A DNA stretch of 64,000 nt from Microbacterium sp. ProA8. GTDB lineage: Bacteria; Actinomycetota; Actinomycetes; Actinomycetales; Microbacteriaceae. Shown here in pieces: positions 25,279 to 34,773 of the stretch. The notes below the pieces were generated by a model. That model was not told where the DNA came from and searched no databases. It was given only the letters and a program-made list of their open reading frames with translations. The number at the start of each line of letters is the position of its first letter. Positions within the stretch are counted from its first letter, which is position 1. The translations under genes and the position numbers were made by a program. The DNA lies in contig NZ_CP157000.1 of NCBI RefSeq assembly GCF_039905635.1, forward strand, positions 4,309,777 to 4,373,776, written 5' to 3'.

Positions 25279-26553
25279 GTGCCCGTACCCGAGCCCTACG
25301 TCCTCACCCCCGTCGGCCATGACCGCCTCGACGACGTTCTCCGTCTGGACGTCTGGGCTTTCCCCACCGAGCGCTCGGTGGAGGCACTGCGCGAGCTGCC
25401 CAGCCCCCTCAGCTGGCACCGCACGTACGGCGTCGCGCATGTCGACGACGACGACATGCTCGCCGGGTTCCACGGCGCGTATCCGCTGCGCGCGTACCCG
25501 GTACCAGGGGCCGAGGTGTCGTGCGGCTGGCTGACGTGGGTGGGCGTGCACCCCGGCCACCGTCGCCGCGGCATCCTGCGCGGCATGATCGAGCACCACT
25601 TCGCCGACTGCCTCGCGCACGGCGAGGCGATCTCGGGCCTGATGGCGGCCGAGACGCCCATCTACGGCCGCTTCGGCTACGGCATGGCGTCGACGCAGCT
25701 GAGCCTGACGATCCCCCGCGGCGCCGCGCTTCGCCCGGTGCCCGGTGCGGCCGAGCTCGAGGTCGCCCTGGAGGAGTGGGATGCCGAGGCCCACGGCGAC
25801 CTCGTCGCCGCGATCCATCGCGACTACGCGCGGCTCCCCGAAGGTCTGGGGCGCCCGGGCTGGGCGACCCGCGAGACCGCCGAGCAGCGCGCGGCGCGTG
25901 AGGCCGACCCCGCGGCGCTGCGCGGCGGCAAGGAGGCGCTGCGCCTGCTGCTGGTGCGCGACGACACCGACGCGGTGCTCGCGTACGCGACGTTCCGCCG
26001 CACCATGTCGTGGGTGCGCGCCGGCTCCGAGGGCACCGTGCACGTGCGGGACGCCGTCGCGCTGACGGCCGCAGCCGCGCACCGCATGTGGTCGGTGCTG
26101 CTCGATCTCGACCTGACCACCCGCGTCCAGGTCCCGCACCTGCCCGTGGACGACCCCATCGTGTCGCTCCTCGTCGACGTCCGGGGCGCCGCCCCGGATT
26201 ATCAGGACAACTCATGGATCCGCATCGTCGACCTGCCCGCCGCGCTCGCGCAGCGCCGGTACGCCGGCGACGTCGACGTCGTGCTCGAGGTGACCGACGC
26301 GATGCTGCCCGCCAACGCCGGTCGCTGGCGCGTGCGCGCCGAGGCGTGGGGCCACGCCGATGTCACCCGCAGCGACGACGAAGCGGACCTCACCCTCGAC
26401 ATCCGCGAGCTCGGCGCGGCGCACCTCGGCTCGATCACGCTCAGCTCACTCGCTCAGGCGGGCCTCATCGAGGTGCGCTCGCCCCAGGCGCTGCGCACGG
26501 CCTCCGCCGCCTGGTCGTGGCCGGTCGCCGCCGGCGCGAACTGGGTCTTCTGA
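25279..26553 (+). CDS. Eis-like N-acetyltransferase
   Basis: A 424-residue GNAT of the Eis (enhanced intracellular survival) type: two GNAT-fold regions plus an SCP2-like C-terminal domain. The acetyl-CoA site is WVGVHPGHRRRGILRGMI (about residues 91-108), followed by AAETPIYGRFGYG, a conserved Eis segment. The C-terminus is ...WVF, and in Eis enzymes the terminal carboxylate is the catalytic base. Eis acetylates amines of aminoglycosides and peptides. The start is GTG at 25279, after a G-run; this leaves the N-terminus (PYVLTPVGHDRLDDVLRLD) in register with family members. Confidence 0.85.
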   Translation: MPVPEPYVLTPVGHDRLDDVLRLDVWAFPTERSVEALRELPSPLSWHRTYGVAHVDDDDMLAGFHGAYPLRAYPVPGAEVSCGWLTWVGVHPGHRRRGILRGMIEHHFADCLAHGEAISGLMAAETPIYGRFGYGMASTQLSLTIPRGAALRPVPGAAELEVALEEWDAEAHGDLVAAIHRDYARLPEGLGRPGWATRETAEQRAAREADPAALRGGKEALRLLLVRDDTDAVLAYATFRRTMSWVRAGSEGTVHVRDAVALTAAAAHRMWSVLLDLDLTTRVQVPHLPVDDPIVSLLVDVRGAAPDYQDNSWIRIVDLPAALAQRRYAGDVDVVLEVTDAMLPANAGRWRVRAEAWGHADVTRSDDEADLTLDIRELGAAHLGSITLSSLAQAGLIEVRSPQALRTASAAWSWPVAAGANWVF

Positions 26554-26604
26554 CCCACAACACCGGCAGGCGGCATCCACGCCGCGACGGACGCTCGAAA
26601 CGAC

Positions 26605-26651
26605 GGATGCCGCGGGCCCGTGCTCGTGAAGAGCACCGGCCCGCGGCATCC
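26605..26651. terminator. Bidirectional terminator between the Eis-like gene and rplI
   Basis: A 21-bp stem with one mismatch. The outer arms are GGATGCCGCGGGCC / GGCCCGCGGCATCC, the inner arms GTGCTC / GAGCAC, and the loop is GTGAA. It sits between two converging genes. Confidence 0.75.
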
Positions 26652-26664
26652 ATCCGCGCCAGAG

Positions 26665-27117
26665 TTACTTGGCGGCGACCACCTGCAGGGTGATCACGGC
26701 GGTGAGGTCGTCACGCAGGCGGATCGTCGCCTCGTGCTCGCCCACCGACTTGATCGGGGAGGTGATGTGGATCTTGCGCTTGTCCAGGTCGCCGAGGCCG
26801 GCGGCCTTCACGGCGTTCGCGACGTCGACCGTCTTGACCGCGCCGAACAGGCGACCCTCGGCGCCGGCCTTGACCGACAGCTTGACCTTGTTGGTCTCGA
26901 GGGCGTTCTTGAGCGCCACGGCCTCTTCGTGGTCGTGGATCGCACGGGACTCGCGAGCGGCGCGGATCGACGCCACCTGCTTCTCGCCACCGCGGGTCCA
27001 GGCCACAGCGAAGCCCTGGGGGATGAGGTAGTTGCGGGCGAACCCGTTCTTGACCTCGACAACGTCTCCGGCGCTTCCGAGCCCGGCGACCTCATTCGTG
27101 AGAATCAGCTTTGCCAT
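26665..27117 (-). CDS. rplI: 50S ribosomal protein L9
   Basis: 150 residues. [20 protein letters not shown] opens the N-terminal rRNA-binding domain, followed by [21 protein letters not shown] long helix and the C-terminal domain ([20 protein letters not shown]) follow. It binds 23S rRNA near the L1 stalk base and helps keep frame. It is last in the operon rpsF-ssb-rpsR-rplI, 10 bp after rpsR. Confidence 0.98.
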   Translation of the reverse strand: MAKLILTNEVAGLGSAGDVVEVKNGFARNYLIPQGFAVAWTRGGEKQVASIRAARESRAIHDHEEAVALKNALETNKVKLSVKAGAEGRLFGAVKTVDVANAVKAAGLGDLDKRKIHITSPIKSVGEHEATIRLRDDLTAVITLQVVAAK

Positions 27118-27127
27118 TGGGTGCTCC

Positions 27128-27382
27128 TTAGCGGCCAGCGCCGGCGTAAGGCAGGAGCGCCATTTCGCGCGCGTTCTTGATCGCCTTGGCGATCAGACGC
27201 TGCTCCTGCACCGAGACACCGGTGATACGACGGGCGCGGATCTTGCCACGCTCCGAGATGAACTTGCGAAGAGTCGCGACGTCCTTGTAGTCGATGAGAC
27301 CGACACGGATCGCCTTCGCGGGGGCCGCGTTCTTCGCGCCCTTCCGCGGCTTCCGGCGGTCGCCGGTTGCCTTTCCAGCCAT
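27128..27382 (-). CDS. rpsR: 30S ribosomal protein S18
   Basis: 84 residues. A basic N-terminus ([16 protein letters not shown]) is followed by [20 protein letters not shown] and [29 protein letters not shown], the S18 core. It binds 16S rRNA as a dimer with S6. No zinc-binding Cys are present, so this is the C-minus form, often paired in actinobacteria with a second copy elsewhere. Confidence 0.98.
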   Translation of the reverse strand: MAGKATGDRRKPRKGAKNAAPAKAIRVGLIDYKDVATLRKFISERGKIRARRITGVSVQEQRLIAKAIKNAREMALLPYAGAGR

Positions 27383-27454
27383 GGTGGTTCCTTACGTTTC
27401 CTTGATCGGATGCCTCGTGCCGAGGCATCCGGAATCTGCTTCTGAGATCGACCC

Positions 27455-27988
27455 TTAGAAGGGGGTGTCGTCGCCGTAGGCGCCGGGAGCCGCCCAGGCG
27501 TCGCCGCTCGCGGCGCCGCCGTTCGCCGAACCGGGCGTCGACCACGGCTCGTCGGCGACCTGGGCCGGGCGAGCCTGACCGCCACCGCCACCGCCGCCGA
27601 AGCTGCCGCCGCCGCCCGAGCCGCCCGCAGCGCGGGTGACCTGTGCGGTCGCGTAACGCAGCGACGGGCCGATCTCGTCGACCTCGAGCTCGATCGCGGT
27701 GCGGTTGTTGCCTTCGCGGTCCTGGTAGCTGCGCTGCTTGAGGCGGCCGGTCGCGATGACCCGCATGCCCTTGGTCAGCGAGCCGGCCACGTGCTCGGCG
27801 AACTCGCGCCACACGCTCGCGCGGAGGAACAGCGCTTCGCCGTCCTTCCACTCGTTCGCCTGACGGTCGAAGTTGCGCGGCGTCGACGCGATCGTGAAGT
27901 TCGCGACGGGGAGGCCGTTCTGCGTGTACCGCAGCTCGGGATCAGCCGTGAGGTTTCCCACGACGGTGATGATCGTCTCGCCGGCCAT
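27455..27988 (-). CDS. ssb: Single-stranded DNA-binding protein
   Basis: 177 residues. An OB-fold occupies residues 1-~110 ([41 protein letters not shown]). A Gly-rich flexible linker follows (runs of G around residues 120-140). The C-terminal tip is DDTPF, the acidic peptide that recruits replication and repair partners. It is 5 bp after rpsF and 72 bp before rpsR. Confidence 0.97.
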   Translation of the reverse strand: MAGETIITVVGNLTADPELRYTQNGLPVANFTIASTPRNFDRQANEWKDGEALFLRASVWREFAEHVAGSLTKGMRVIATGRLKQRSYQDREGNNRTAIELEVDEIGPSLRYATAQVTRAAGGSGGGGSFGGGGGGGQARPAQVADEPWSTPGSANGGAASGDAWAAPGAYGDDTPF

Positions 27989-27993
27989 CAGCC

Positions 27994-28362
27994 TTACGCC
28001 TTCGCTGCCTTGGCAGACTTGCGGGCGGCACGCTCGTCGGCGCGCTGCTTCTCAGAGGCGATCATCGCGATGGCCTCTTCGGCACGCAGCACCTTGGTGC
28101 GCATGATCTGCTCGTTGAGGTTGAGCTGACGGTCGAGTTCCTGCGTCGTCGCGGCGGTCGCCGTGAAGTTGACGACGGCGTAGATGCCCTCGTTCTTCTT
28201 CTGGATCTCGTATGCGAGACGGCGCTTGCCCCAGATGTCGATGTTCTCGATGGTGCCGCCGTCGGTCGTGATGACCTTCAGGAACTTGTCGAGGTTGGCG
28301 CCGACCTGGCGCTCGTCGATCTCGGGGTTCAGGATGACCATGAGTTCGTACTGGTGCGTCAC
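27994..28362 (-). CDS. rpsF: 30S ribosomal protein S6
   Basis: 122 residues; GTG start behind [28 protein letters not shown] and [28 protein letters not shown] are the S6 ferredoxin-like fold signatures. The C-terminal ~25 residues are a basic tail ([15 protein letters not shown]). It partners S18 on the 30S platform. First gene of the operon. Confidence 0.97.
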   Translation of the reverse strand: MTHQYELMVILNPEIDERQVGANLDKFLKVITTDGGTIENIDIWGKRRLAYEIQKKNEGIYAVVNFTATAATTQELDRQLNLNEQIMRTKVLRAEEAIAMIASEKQRADERAARKSAKAAKA

Positions 28363-28480
28363 TAACCCACCTCCTTCGGACTAGAACGGCTGCCGGGCAT
28401 TTCCCGACAGCAGGAGGGTGTGTGTGCACGTCATCCGGAAGGCACGCAGGTGCGCACGTACACGGACAACCCTCCTATGG
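28363..28480 (-). promoter_or_regulatory. rpsF leader with two hairpins and candidate promoter
   Basis: Reading leftward: a -10-like TACCAT at about 28475-28480, then AGGAGGGT (complement of 28469-28476) that can pair with ACCCTCCT (28422-28429), then a stem GCTGTCGGG / CCCGGCAGC near 28387-28412, then the GGAGG of rpsF. S6:S18 autoregulatory leader RNAs are known in this operon in many bacteria. Whether this hairpin is one is inference. Confidence 0.35.
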
Positions 28481-28534
28481 TACCGGATCGCCGCCCAGAC
28501 GCCGAACCTGCCCCGATCCGCGGTCGTGGAGCCG

Positions 28535-29734
28535 TCAGCGGAACGCGTCGAGGCCGGTGAGGTGCTGGCCGAGGATCAGGGTGTGCACCTCGTCGGTGCC
28601 CTCGTACGTGCGCACGGACTCGAGGTTCGCGGCGTGGCGGATGGGGGAGTTCTCCAGCAGCACGCCGTCGCCGCCCAGGATCGTGCGGGCCTCGCGCGCG
28701 ATCGCGATCGCCTCGCGCACGTTGTTGAGCTTGCCGAGCGAGATCTGCGTCGGAGTGAGGGTGCCGGCATCCTTCGCTCGTCCGATGTGCAGCGCGAGCA
28801 ACGCGCCCTTCTGCAGCTCGACCACCATGTCGACGAGCTTGCGCTGAGTGAGCTGGAACCCGGCGATGGGGCGCCCGAACTGCTCACGCCGGAGTGCATG
28901 GCGCAGCGCCGCCTCGTAGCTGTCGCGCGCCGCGCCGAGCGCGCCCCATACGATCCCGTAGCGCGCCTCGTTGAGCGCCGAGAACGGTCCACGCAGGCCC
29001 CGCGCCTCGGGCAGGAGAGCGGATGCCGGCAGCCGCACGCCGTCGAAGTGCAGCTCGGTCTGCACCGAGGCCCGCATCGACCCCTTCGGCTCGAGCACGC
29101 TCACCTCGAACCCCGGTGTGCCGGTCGTGACGAGGAAGCCGCGGACGCCGTCGTCGGTCTGCGCCCAGACGACCACGAGCTGTGCGACCGAGGCGAGGCC
29201 GATCCAGCGCTTCGCGCCGTCGAGGATCCAGTCCGATCCGTCGCGGCGCGCGTGCGTCTTCATGCTCGAGGGGTCGGACCCGGCGGTCGGCTCGGTGAGC
29301 GCGAAGCCGGCGATCGCCTCGCCCGCAGCCAGGCGCGGCAGCCACTCCGACTTCTGCTCGTCGCTGCCCCAGCGGTGGATCGAGCCCATCGCGAGCGAGC
29401 CCTGCACCGAGACGAACGTGCGGATGCCCGAGTCCCCGGCCTCGAGCTCGAGCGCGGCCAGGCCGTACTCGACGGCGGTGCGGCCGGGGCATCCGTAGCC
29501 GTCCAGGGTCATGCCGAGCACGCCCAGGCGTCCGAGGGAGGGCGCGAGCTCGACGGGGAAGTGGCCCCGGTCGAACCAGTCGGCGATGTGCGGGCGGATC
29601 TCTGCGTCGACGAGGGCCCGCACGCGGTCGCGGACGCCGCGCTCGTCCGCGGTGAGGAGCGCGTCGATGCCGAGGATGTCGCTCGCGGCGCGCAGCGCGT
29701 CGAGATCGTCGGGGTTCCGGCCGGCATCGGTCAT
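28535..29734 (-). CDS. Acyl-CoA dehydrogenase (glutaryl-CoA dehydrogenase-like)
   Basis: A 399-residue flavoenzyme that introduces a 2,3-double bond into an acyl-CoA and passes electrons to ETF. Signatures: GFALTEPTAGSDPSSMKT (FAD/substrate loop), REQFGRPIAGFQLTQRKLVDM and RTYEGTDEVHTLILGQHLTG. The catalytic base region YEGTDEVH places Glu where glutaryl-CoA dehydrogenases have it, and overall similarity is to that subgroup; decarboxylation is possible but unproven. Start M at MTDAGRNPDDL. No CoA-pathway neighbours are present. Confidence 0.85.
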   Translation of the reverse strand: MTDAGRNPDDLDALRAASDILGIDALLTADERGVRDRVRALVDAEIRPHIADWFDRGHFPVELAPSLGRLGVLGMTLDGYGCPGRTAVEYGLAALELEAGDSGIRTFVSVQGSLAMGSIHRWGSDEQKSEWLPRLAAGEAIAGFALTEPTAGSDPSSMKTHARRDGSDWILDGAKRWIGLASVAQLVVVWAQTDDGVRGFLVTTGTPGFEVSVLEPKGSMRASVQTELHFDGVRLPASALLPEARGLRGPFSALNEARYGIVWGALGAARDSYEAALRHALRREQFGRPIAGFQLTQRKLVDMVVELQKGALLALHIGRAKDAGTLTPTQISLGKLNNVREAIAIAREARTILGGDGVLLENSPIRHAANLESVRTYEGTDEVHTLILGQHLTGLDAFR

Positions 29735-30053
29735 GGCGCCTCCTCGCGCAGAGCGGTGGCGCCCGCGTTCTCGCCCGGCGCTCTCCTGATTCTGCCCGCT
29801 CTGCGCGCTCCTGCGCTGACCCGGCTCGGAGCCCCCGGCCAGCGCCGCGAGCGTATGCTGTCGGGCGTGCATTCGACGTTCACGACGCCCGGCGGGCGTG
29901 AGGGGGTCCTCGGCGCTGCGTGCGCCGAGCGGAGGTAGCCGCGCGCGTCGCCCGGTCTGAGCCGAGCGCGACGCCGTCGACTCTCCGCAGGCCGCCGGCC
30001 TGCGGCATCCGCTCTTCGTCGTACCGCGACGACCCTCCGTGAAACAAGGAACC
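29735..30053. other. 319-bp divergent intergenic region
   Basis: It separates the acyl-CoA dehydrogenase and FBP-domain starts. It has a perfect 8-bp stem (CTCGGCGC / GCGCCGAG, 29909-29929) and no convincing ORF. Promoters for both genes must lie here, but I cannot point to clear -10/-35 boxes. Confidence 0.4.
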
Positions 30054-30542
30054 ATGCACGCTTACACCCAGAAGGACATTCGCGCCTCCTTCATCAACGC
30101 CTCTCTGCGCGAACGCAACGCCCTCGTCGTCCCCGACCTTGCCGAGGTCGACTGGCAGGAACTCGACTACTTCGGCTGGCGCGACCCGAAGCAGCCGCTC
30201 GCCGGCTTCATCGTCGTGCCGGTCGACGACGAGCCGGTCGGCATCCTGCTGCGCCAGACCGAGCAGCGCACCCGCACCCGTCCGCAGTGCTCGTGGTGCG
30301 AGGACGTCACGCTCCCGAACGACGTGGTGCTGTTCGGGGCGAAGCGCGCGGGCAAGGCCGGCCGCAACGGCGACACCGTCGGCACCCTGCTGTGCGAGAG
30401 CTTCGAGTGCTCGGTCAACGCGCGCCGGCCGATGCCGCCCGCGTACCTCGGGTTCGACGTGATGGCCGCACGCCAGCGGCGCATCGAGGCGCTCCGCGCG
30501 CACGCCGAGGGCTTCGCCCGCGACATCCGCGACAGCCTCTGA
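30054..30542 (+). CDS. FBP-domain (FusB-like, EF-G-binding) protein
   Basis: 162 residues. The C-terminal part has the four-Cys zinc finger of FusB-type proteins: CSWC (about residues 82-85) and CESFEC (about 117-122). Known FusB/C bind elongation factor G and free it from ribosomes stalled by fusidic acid. Actinobacterial members are chromosomal and of unproven role. The flanking sequences WQELDYFGWRDPKQPLAGF and RRPMPPAYLGFDVMAARQ are family-like. Start MHAYTQKDI. It converges with the DUF779 gene, 17 bp away. Confidence 0.85.
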   Translation: MHAYTQKDIRASFINASLRERNALVVPDLAEVDWQELDYFGWRDPKQPLAGFIVVPVDDEPVGILLRQTEQRTRTRPQCSWCEDVTLPNDVVLFGAKRAGKAGRNGDTVGTLLCESFECSVNARRPMPPAYLGFDVMAARQRRIEALRAHAEGFARDIRDSL

Positions 30543-30559
30543 CCGGACGGGGCCGCACG

Positions 30560-30967
30560 TCACCCTGCGGCGACGTGCGGCCCCATTCCGAAGTGGTCGA
30601 GCTCGGCATCCGTCAGCATGCGCGAGCGGATGATGAAGCGGCTGCCGGTCGGCGCCTCGACGCTGAATCCCGCGCCGCGGCCGGGCACGACGTCGATGGT
30701 GAGGTGCGTGTACTTCCAGTACTCGAACTGGGCCTCCGAGATGAAGACCTCGATCGGCTCCGCCAGGCCGACATCCAGCTCGCCGAGCCGCACGTCCGAC
30801 GGCCCGGTCTGGAACATGCCGACAGGGAAGCACATCGGCGCGCTGCCGTCGCAGCACCCGCCCGACTGGTGGAACATCAGCGGGCCGTGCTCGGCGGTGA
30901 GCCGTCGCAGGAGGGATGCCGCGGCATCCGTCACCGCCACGCGCGAGTGGGTGCGGGCCTGGGCCAT
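30560..30967 (-). CDS. DUF779 protein, aldehyde-dehydrogenase partner
   Basis: 135 residues. The core HQSGGCCDGSAPMCFP carries three Cys in a likely metal- or cofactor-binding arrangement. Further family segments are SEAQFEYWKYTHLTIDVVPGRGAGFS and SRMLTDAE. DUF779 genes regularly accompany acetaldehyde dehydrogenases, as here (the dehydrogenase is upstream on the same strand). The 199-bp gap between them holds a terminator-like hairpin and an operator-like repeat, so this gene may have its own promoter. Confidence 0.85.
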   Translation of the reverse strand: MAQARTHSRVAVTDAAASLLRRLTAEHGPLMFHQSGGCCDGSAPMCFPVGMFQTGPSDVRLGELDVGLAEPIEVFISEAQFEYWKYTHLTIDVVPGRGAGFSVEAPTGSRFIIRSRMLTDAELDHFGMGPHVAAG

Positions 30968-31000
30968 TGCGTTCGCCTCGCCTCTCTATATATGCGTGTC

Positions 31001-31042
31001 CCGATTTCGGCCGCTCCGAAGGGTGCTGCCGACCGATTTCGG
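31001..31042. promoter_or_regulatory. Paired CCGATTTCGG sites upstream of the DUF779 gene
   Basis: CCGATTTCGG occurs at 31001-31010 and again at 31033-31042, exactly 32 bp apart (three helical turns). The outer flanks form an inverted repeat, TGTCCCGA (30997-31004) / TCGGGACA (31039-31046). This looks like a binding site for an activator or repressor; the GAF regulator at 33304-34683 is the obvious candidate. Confidence 0.5.
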
Positions 31043-31118
31043 GACATCAGGAGCGGGAAGTGGGACATGGGTGACCCGGGCGGAGCGGCCGGCGACTCGC
31101 TCCACCCGGGTCGGGGAC

Positions 31119-31153
31119 GCCGTCGCGCCGGCCCCCCCCCGGGACGCGACGGC
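31119..31153 (-). terminator. Hairpin after the aldehyde dehydrogenase, with a C9 run in the loop
   Basis: GCCGTCGCG / CGCGACGGC, a perfect 9-bp stem. The 17-nt loop contains nine consecutive C (31132-31140). It lies 14 bp past the stop codon of the leftward aldehyde dehydrogenase. Confidence 0.55.
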
Positions 31154-31166
31154 TGGGGAGGCCGGC

Positions 31167-32717
31167 CTAGAAGAAGCCCATGGCGCCGTCGGCGTACGAC
31201 ACGAGCAGGTTCTTCGTCTGCTGGTAGTGGTCGAGCATCTTGAGGTGGTTCTCGCGGCCGATGCCGGACTGCTTGTAGCCGCCGAACGCCGCGTGCGCGG
31301 GGTACTGGTGGTAGGTGTTCGTCCAGACGCGACCGGCCTCGATGGCACGCCCGGCGCGGTACGCGGTGTCGCCCGAGCGGCTCCAGACACCGGCGCCGAG
31401 GCCGTACAGCGTGTCGTTGGCGATCGAGATGGCGTCGTCGAAGTCGTCGAACGAGGTCACCGAGACGACGGGACCGAAGATCTCCTCCTGGAAGATGCGC
31501 ATGTCGTTCGAGCCCTCGAACACCGTCGGCGCGACGTAGTAGCCGCCCGACAGGTCGCCGCCGAGGTCGACGCGCTCACCGCCGGCGAGCAGCTTGGCGC
31601 CGCCGGCCTTGCCGATCTCGATGTACGACAGGATCTTCTCGAGCTGGTCGTTCGAGGCCTGCGCGCCGATCATGGTCGCCGGGTCGAGCGGGTTGCCCTG
31701 CACGATCTTGGCGACGCGGTCGAGCCCGTCGCCGAGGAACCGGTCGTAGATCGAGCGCTGGATGAGCGCGCGCGACGGGCAGGTGCACACCTCGCCCTGG
31801 TTGAGCGCGAAAAGCGTGAAGCCTTCGAGGGCCTTGTCGTAGTACGCGTCGCCGGGGTCGCGGGCGACGTCCTCGAAGAACACGTTCGCGCTCTTGCCCC
31901 CGAGCTCGAGGGTCACTGGGATGAGGTTCTGCGACGCGTACTGCATGATGAGCCGGCCCGTGGTCGTCTCGCCGGTGAACGCCACCTTGCGGATGCGCTT
32001 GTGCTGCGCCAGCGGCGCGCCCGCCTCGATGCCGAACCCGTTGACGATGTTCACGACACCGGCCGGCAGCAGGTCGCCGATGAGCTCGAAGAGGAACAGG
32101 ATCGAGGCCGGCGTCTGCTCGGCCGGCTTCAGCACGACGCAGTTGCCGGCGGCGAGCGCCGGGGCGAGCTTCCACGTGGCCATGAGGATCGGGAAGTTCC
32201 ACGGGATGATCTGCCCGACCACCCCGAGCGGCTCGTGGAAGTGGTACGCCACGGTGTCCTCGTCGATCTGGCTGAGCGAGCCCTCCTGACCGCGCAGCAC
32301 GCCGGCGAAGTACCGGAAGTGGTCGACGGCGAGCGGGATGTCGGCGGCCAGGGTCTCGCGGACGGGCTTGCCGTTCTCCCACGTCTCGGCGACGGCGATC
32401 TTCTCGAGGTTCTCCTCGATGCGATCGGCGATCCTGTTGAGGATGACCGAGCGCTCGGACGGCGTGGTGCGCTTCCAGGACGCGAACGCCTTCCACGCGA
32501 CATCCACCGCGCGGTCGATGTCTTCCGCCGTGCCGCGGCCCACCTCGGTGAAGGGCTTGCCGGTGACGGGGCTGATGTTCTCGAAGTACTGGCCCTTGAT
32601 CGGCTCGACGAACTCGCCGCCGATGTAGTGGCCGTAGCGGGGGCGGTAATCGGCGATCGAGCCGCGCTGCCCGGGGGCGGCGTAGATGCTCGAGACACCC
32701 TCTTCGACGATGGTCAT
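31167..32717 (-). CDS. NAD-dependent acetaldehyde/aldehyde dehydrogenase
   Basis: 516 residues of the ALDH superfamily, closest in layout to the ExaC/AldB acetaldehyde dehydrogenases. Active-site motifs: [14 protein letters not shown] (general base Glu), [11 protein letters not shown] (catalytic Cys311), and [21 protein letters not shown] (NAD site). The C-terminal [17 protein letters not shown] is the family end signature. It oxidises acetaldehyde or similar aldehydes to acids. The flanking DUF779 gene and GAF-domain regulator complete a typical alcohol/aldehyde oxidation module; no alcohol dehydrogenase is in the window. Confidence 0.93.
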   Translation of the reverse strand: MTIVEEGVSSIYAAPGQRGSIADYRPRYGHYIGGEFVEPIKGQYFENISPVTGKPFTEVGRGTAEDIDRAVDVAWKAFASWKRTTPSERSVILNRIADRIEENLEKIAVAETWENGKPVRETLAADIPLAVDHFRYFAGVLRGQEGSLSQIDEDTVAYHFHEPLGVVGQIIPWNFPILMATWKLAPALAAGNCVVLKPAEQTPASILFLFELIGDLLPAGVVNIVNGFGIEAGAPLAQHKRIRKVAFTGETTTGRLIMQYASQNLIPVTLELGGKSANVFFEDVARDPGDAYYDKALEGFTLFALNQGEVCTCPSRALIQRSIYDRFLGDGLDRVAKIVQGNPLDPATMIGAQASNDQLEKILSYIEIGKAGGAKLLAGGERVDLGGDLSGGYYVAPTVFEGSNDMRIFQEEIFGPVVSVTSFDDFDDAISIANDTLYGLGAGVWSRSGDTAYRAGRAIEAGRVWTNTYHQYPAHAAFGGYKQSGIGRENHLKMLDHYQQTKNLLVSYADGAMGFF

Positions 32718-32820
32718 GCTGGTCTCCTTCGACGCGTTCCGCGACGGTCGTCGTCGCGATGGGTCGAAAGTAGACCGCAGGAGGTTGCAGAACGTTGCGG
32801 CCGCGTGAGACGGGGCCGGG

Positions 32821-33237
32821 CTACTCGGCCGTTGGCGCGCGGCGAGCGCGGTCCCGCTCGACGATCTCGAGGTAATGCGGGTTCTCCATGATGCCGAGGA
32901 TGTTGCCGAATGGGTCGACCACGGCCGCGGTGTTGAAGCCGTGGCCTCGCTCGATCACCGGCTGATATTCGGTCGCCCCGAGCTCGAGCAGGCGCGCCAG
33001 GCCGGCGTGCACGTCGTCGACCGCCCACTGCATGACCGCGCCGGCCGGCCCGTCGGGCATCGGCGGACGGTACTGCGCATCGATGATGCCGAGCTCGTGC
33101 TCGTAGTCCCCGACGCGGAACTCGATGTAGGCGGGAGTGACGAAGTAGGGCTCGATGCCGAGCACCTCGGCGTACCAGCGCGAGGCCGCGTCGAGGTCGG
33201 CGGCGTAGTAGCTGATGGTGGCGAATCCGCGGAGCAT
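32821..33237 (-). CDS. VOC-family (glyoxalase-fold) protein
   Basis: 138 residues in two beta-alpha-beta3 modules: [20 protein letters not shown] with [12 protein letters not shown], then [20 protein letters not shown] with [20 protein letters not shown]. The VOC metal-site layout (Glu in the fourth strand) is partly visible. The substrate is unknown. It lies between the aldehyde dehydrogenase and its putative regulator on the same strand and may belong to the module. Confidence 0.85.
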   Translation of the reverse strand: MLRGFATISYYAADLDAASRWYAEVLGIEPYFVTPAYIEFRVGDYEHELGIIDAQYRPPMPDGPAGAVMQWAVDDVHAGLARLLELGATEYQPVIERGHGFNTAAVVDPFGNILGIMENPHYLEIVERDRARRAPTAE

Positions 33238-33303
33238 GTGAGGTTCCTCTCTCTCTGTCGTGGAACCACCTTCCCGCAGGATGCGGACACATACGGTCCG
33301 CGA

Positions 33304-34683
33304 TCAGGGTGCGGCTTCGCACTTCTCGATCCGCGCCACGAGGCCGGCTCGGCGCGGCGAGCGAGCGGGCAGCATCGAGAGGCAGAGCCGCAGCAGCTCG
33401 ACGTCGTGGGCGCCGGCATCCGTCTCGGCGAACGCGAGCAGGACGTCGACGGATGCCTCGGCCAGGAGCGCCTCGCGGAGCGCCACGCGGACGGTGTCAC
33501 GGAACTCCTCCACCCCGGGGGCGACGGAGTCCGGCAGCACATCGCCGCGGTAAGCGGCGAGGGCGACACGATGAGCGCCGCGGTCGAGGAGCGACAGCAC
33601 CTGGTGCGCATCGGTCTCGATCTCGACGCCGAGCCGGTAGGGCCGCGACTCGGGCACGAGCGCGGGGGCGGAGGCCGCGAGCGCCCGGCGCAGACGCACC
33701 ATCTCGGCGCGAAGCGTGACGGACGTCGCACCGGCCGCCGCGCGGGCAGGCTCGACGGGCTCGCCGTATACGAGATCCCCCAGCCGCTCGGCCGACAGGC
33801 CCTGGCGATGCACGGCGAGCATGAGCAGCAGCTCCGCGTGGCGCGGACCGAGCTCGCACACCGTCTCGACGCCGTCGCCGGCGACTTCCAGCAGCGCACG
33901 GTCACGCCCGAGCACCCGGAGCGTCGCCCGGGTGGGTTCGGCGCGCCGCGTGGGTGGACGACGGCGGCGGGTCTCCGCTGGCCCCGCGGCGTTCCCGTGG
34001 GCGGCGCGGGCGCGAAGCCGCGCGACCAGCAGCTCTCCCTCGATCGCCCGGGCGGTGGCATCCACCAGCAGCTGCGCCTGCGGCGTCACGGCCTCGAGGC
34101 CGCCGGTCACATCGATGACGCCGAGGATGCGGCGGGTCTCGGGATCGTGCACCGGTGCGGCGCTGCACGACCACGGCTGAACGAGACGGTTGAAGTGCTC
34201 CGCGCCGGCGATCTGCACCGATCGATCGAGCGCGAGCGCCGTGCCCGGGGCGGCGGTGCCGACGGCGTCTTCCGACCAGTTCGCGCCCTCGACGAACCCC
34301 ATGTCGCCCGTGAGGCGGCGCACGTTGCGGTCGCCCTCGACCCACAGCAGCCGGCCGGCCGCATCGCCGACCGCGACGACGACGCCGGATTCGGAGGCCT
34401 CGCCCGGCAGCAGCAGCCCGCGCACCATGTCGATCACGCCCGCGAGCGGGTGCGCGCGGCGATACGCCTCGAGCTCCTCAGCGGTGAGGTCGAGGGGTGG
34501 CAGCGCTTCGGCGCCGACGAGGCTGTCGAGCGAACGCCGCCAGGACTCTCGGACGAGGCTCCGGACGTCGCCGAGACGGTGGTCGGCGGCGTTGCCCGCC
34601 ACCAGCTCTTCGTGCGCGCGCTCGATCAGCAGACGGGATGTCTCGGGCGACACCTCGCGGCGCTGCGACCAGGGTGATGACAC
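33304..34683 (-). CDS. GAF-domain transcriptional regulator (AcoR-like, aldehyde dehydrogenase module)
   Basis: 459 residues. Residues ~1-90 resemble the AcoR N-terminus (VRESWRRSLDSLVGAEALPP). A GAF-type sensor covers ~85-235 (NWSEDAVGTAAPGTALALDR, PVHDPETRRILGVIDVTGGL). Instead of an AAA+/Fis output there is a ~200-residue C-terminal part with a winged-helix-like segment (LGPRHAELLLMLAVHRQGLS ... LRAEMVRLRRAL), as in actinobacterial GAF regulators found beside aldehyde dehydrogenases. It probably senses an alcohol- or aldehyde-derived signal and controls the neighbouring dehydrogenase and DUF779 genes. Confidence 0.75.
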   Translation of the reverse strand: MSSPWSQRREVSPETSRLLIERAHEELVAGNAADHRLGDVRSLVRESWRRSLDSLVGAEALPPLDLTAEELEAYRRAHPLAGVIDMVRGLLLPGEASESGVVVAVGDAAGRLLWVEGDRNVRRLTGDMGFVEGANWSEDAVGTAAPGTALALDRSVQIAGAEHFNRLVQPWSCSAAPVHDPETRRILGVIDVTGGLEAVTPQAQLLVDATARAIEGELLVARLRARAAHGNAAGPAETRRRRPPTRRAEPTRATLRVLGRDRALLEVAGDGVETVCELGPRHAELLLMLAVHRQGLSAERLGDLVYGEPVEPARAAAGATSVTLRAEMVRLRRALAASAPALVPESRPYRLGVEIETDAHQVLSLLDRGAHRVALAAYRGDVLPDSVAPGVEEFRDTVRVALREALLAEASVDVLLAFAETDAGAHDVELLRLCLSMLPARSPRRAGLVARIEKCEAAP

Positions 34684-34773
34684 GGCGGCTCCGATCGACG
34701 TCGGTGGAGCGTGCGTCCAGTGTAGGACGGCGCCGGGTCGCCCCGACGGCGGCGGCGATCGAGCCGGGCTCCC

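Noticed and set aside
28363..28480. S6:S18 autoregulatory RNA as a firm call
   Set aside because: Hairpins are present but I could not confirm the bulged CCG and structure of the known motif, so it is kept only as a low-confidence leader.
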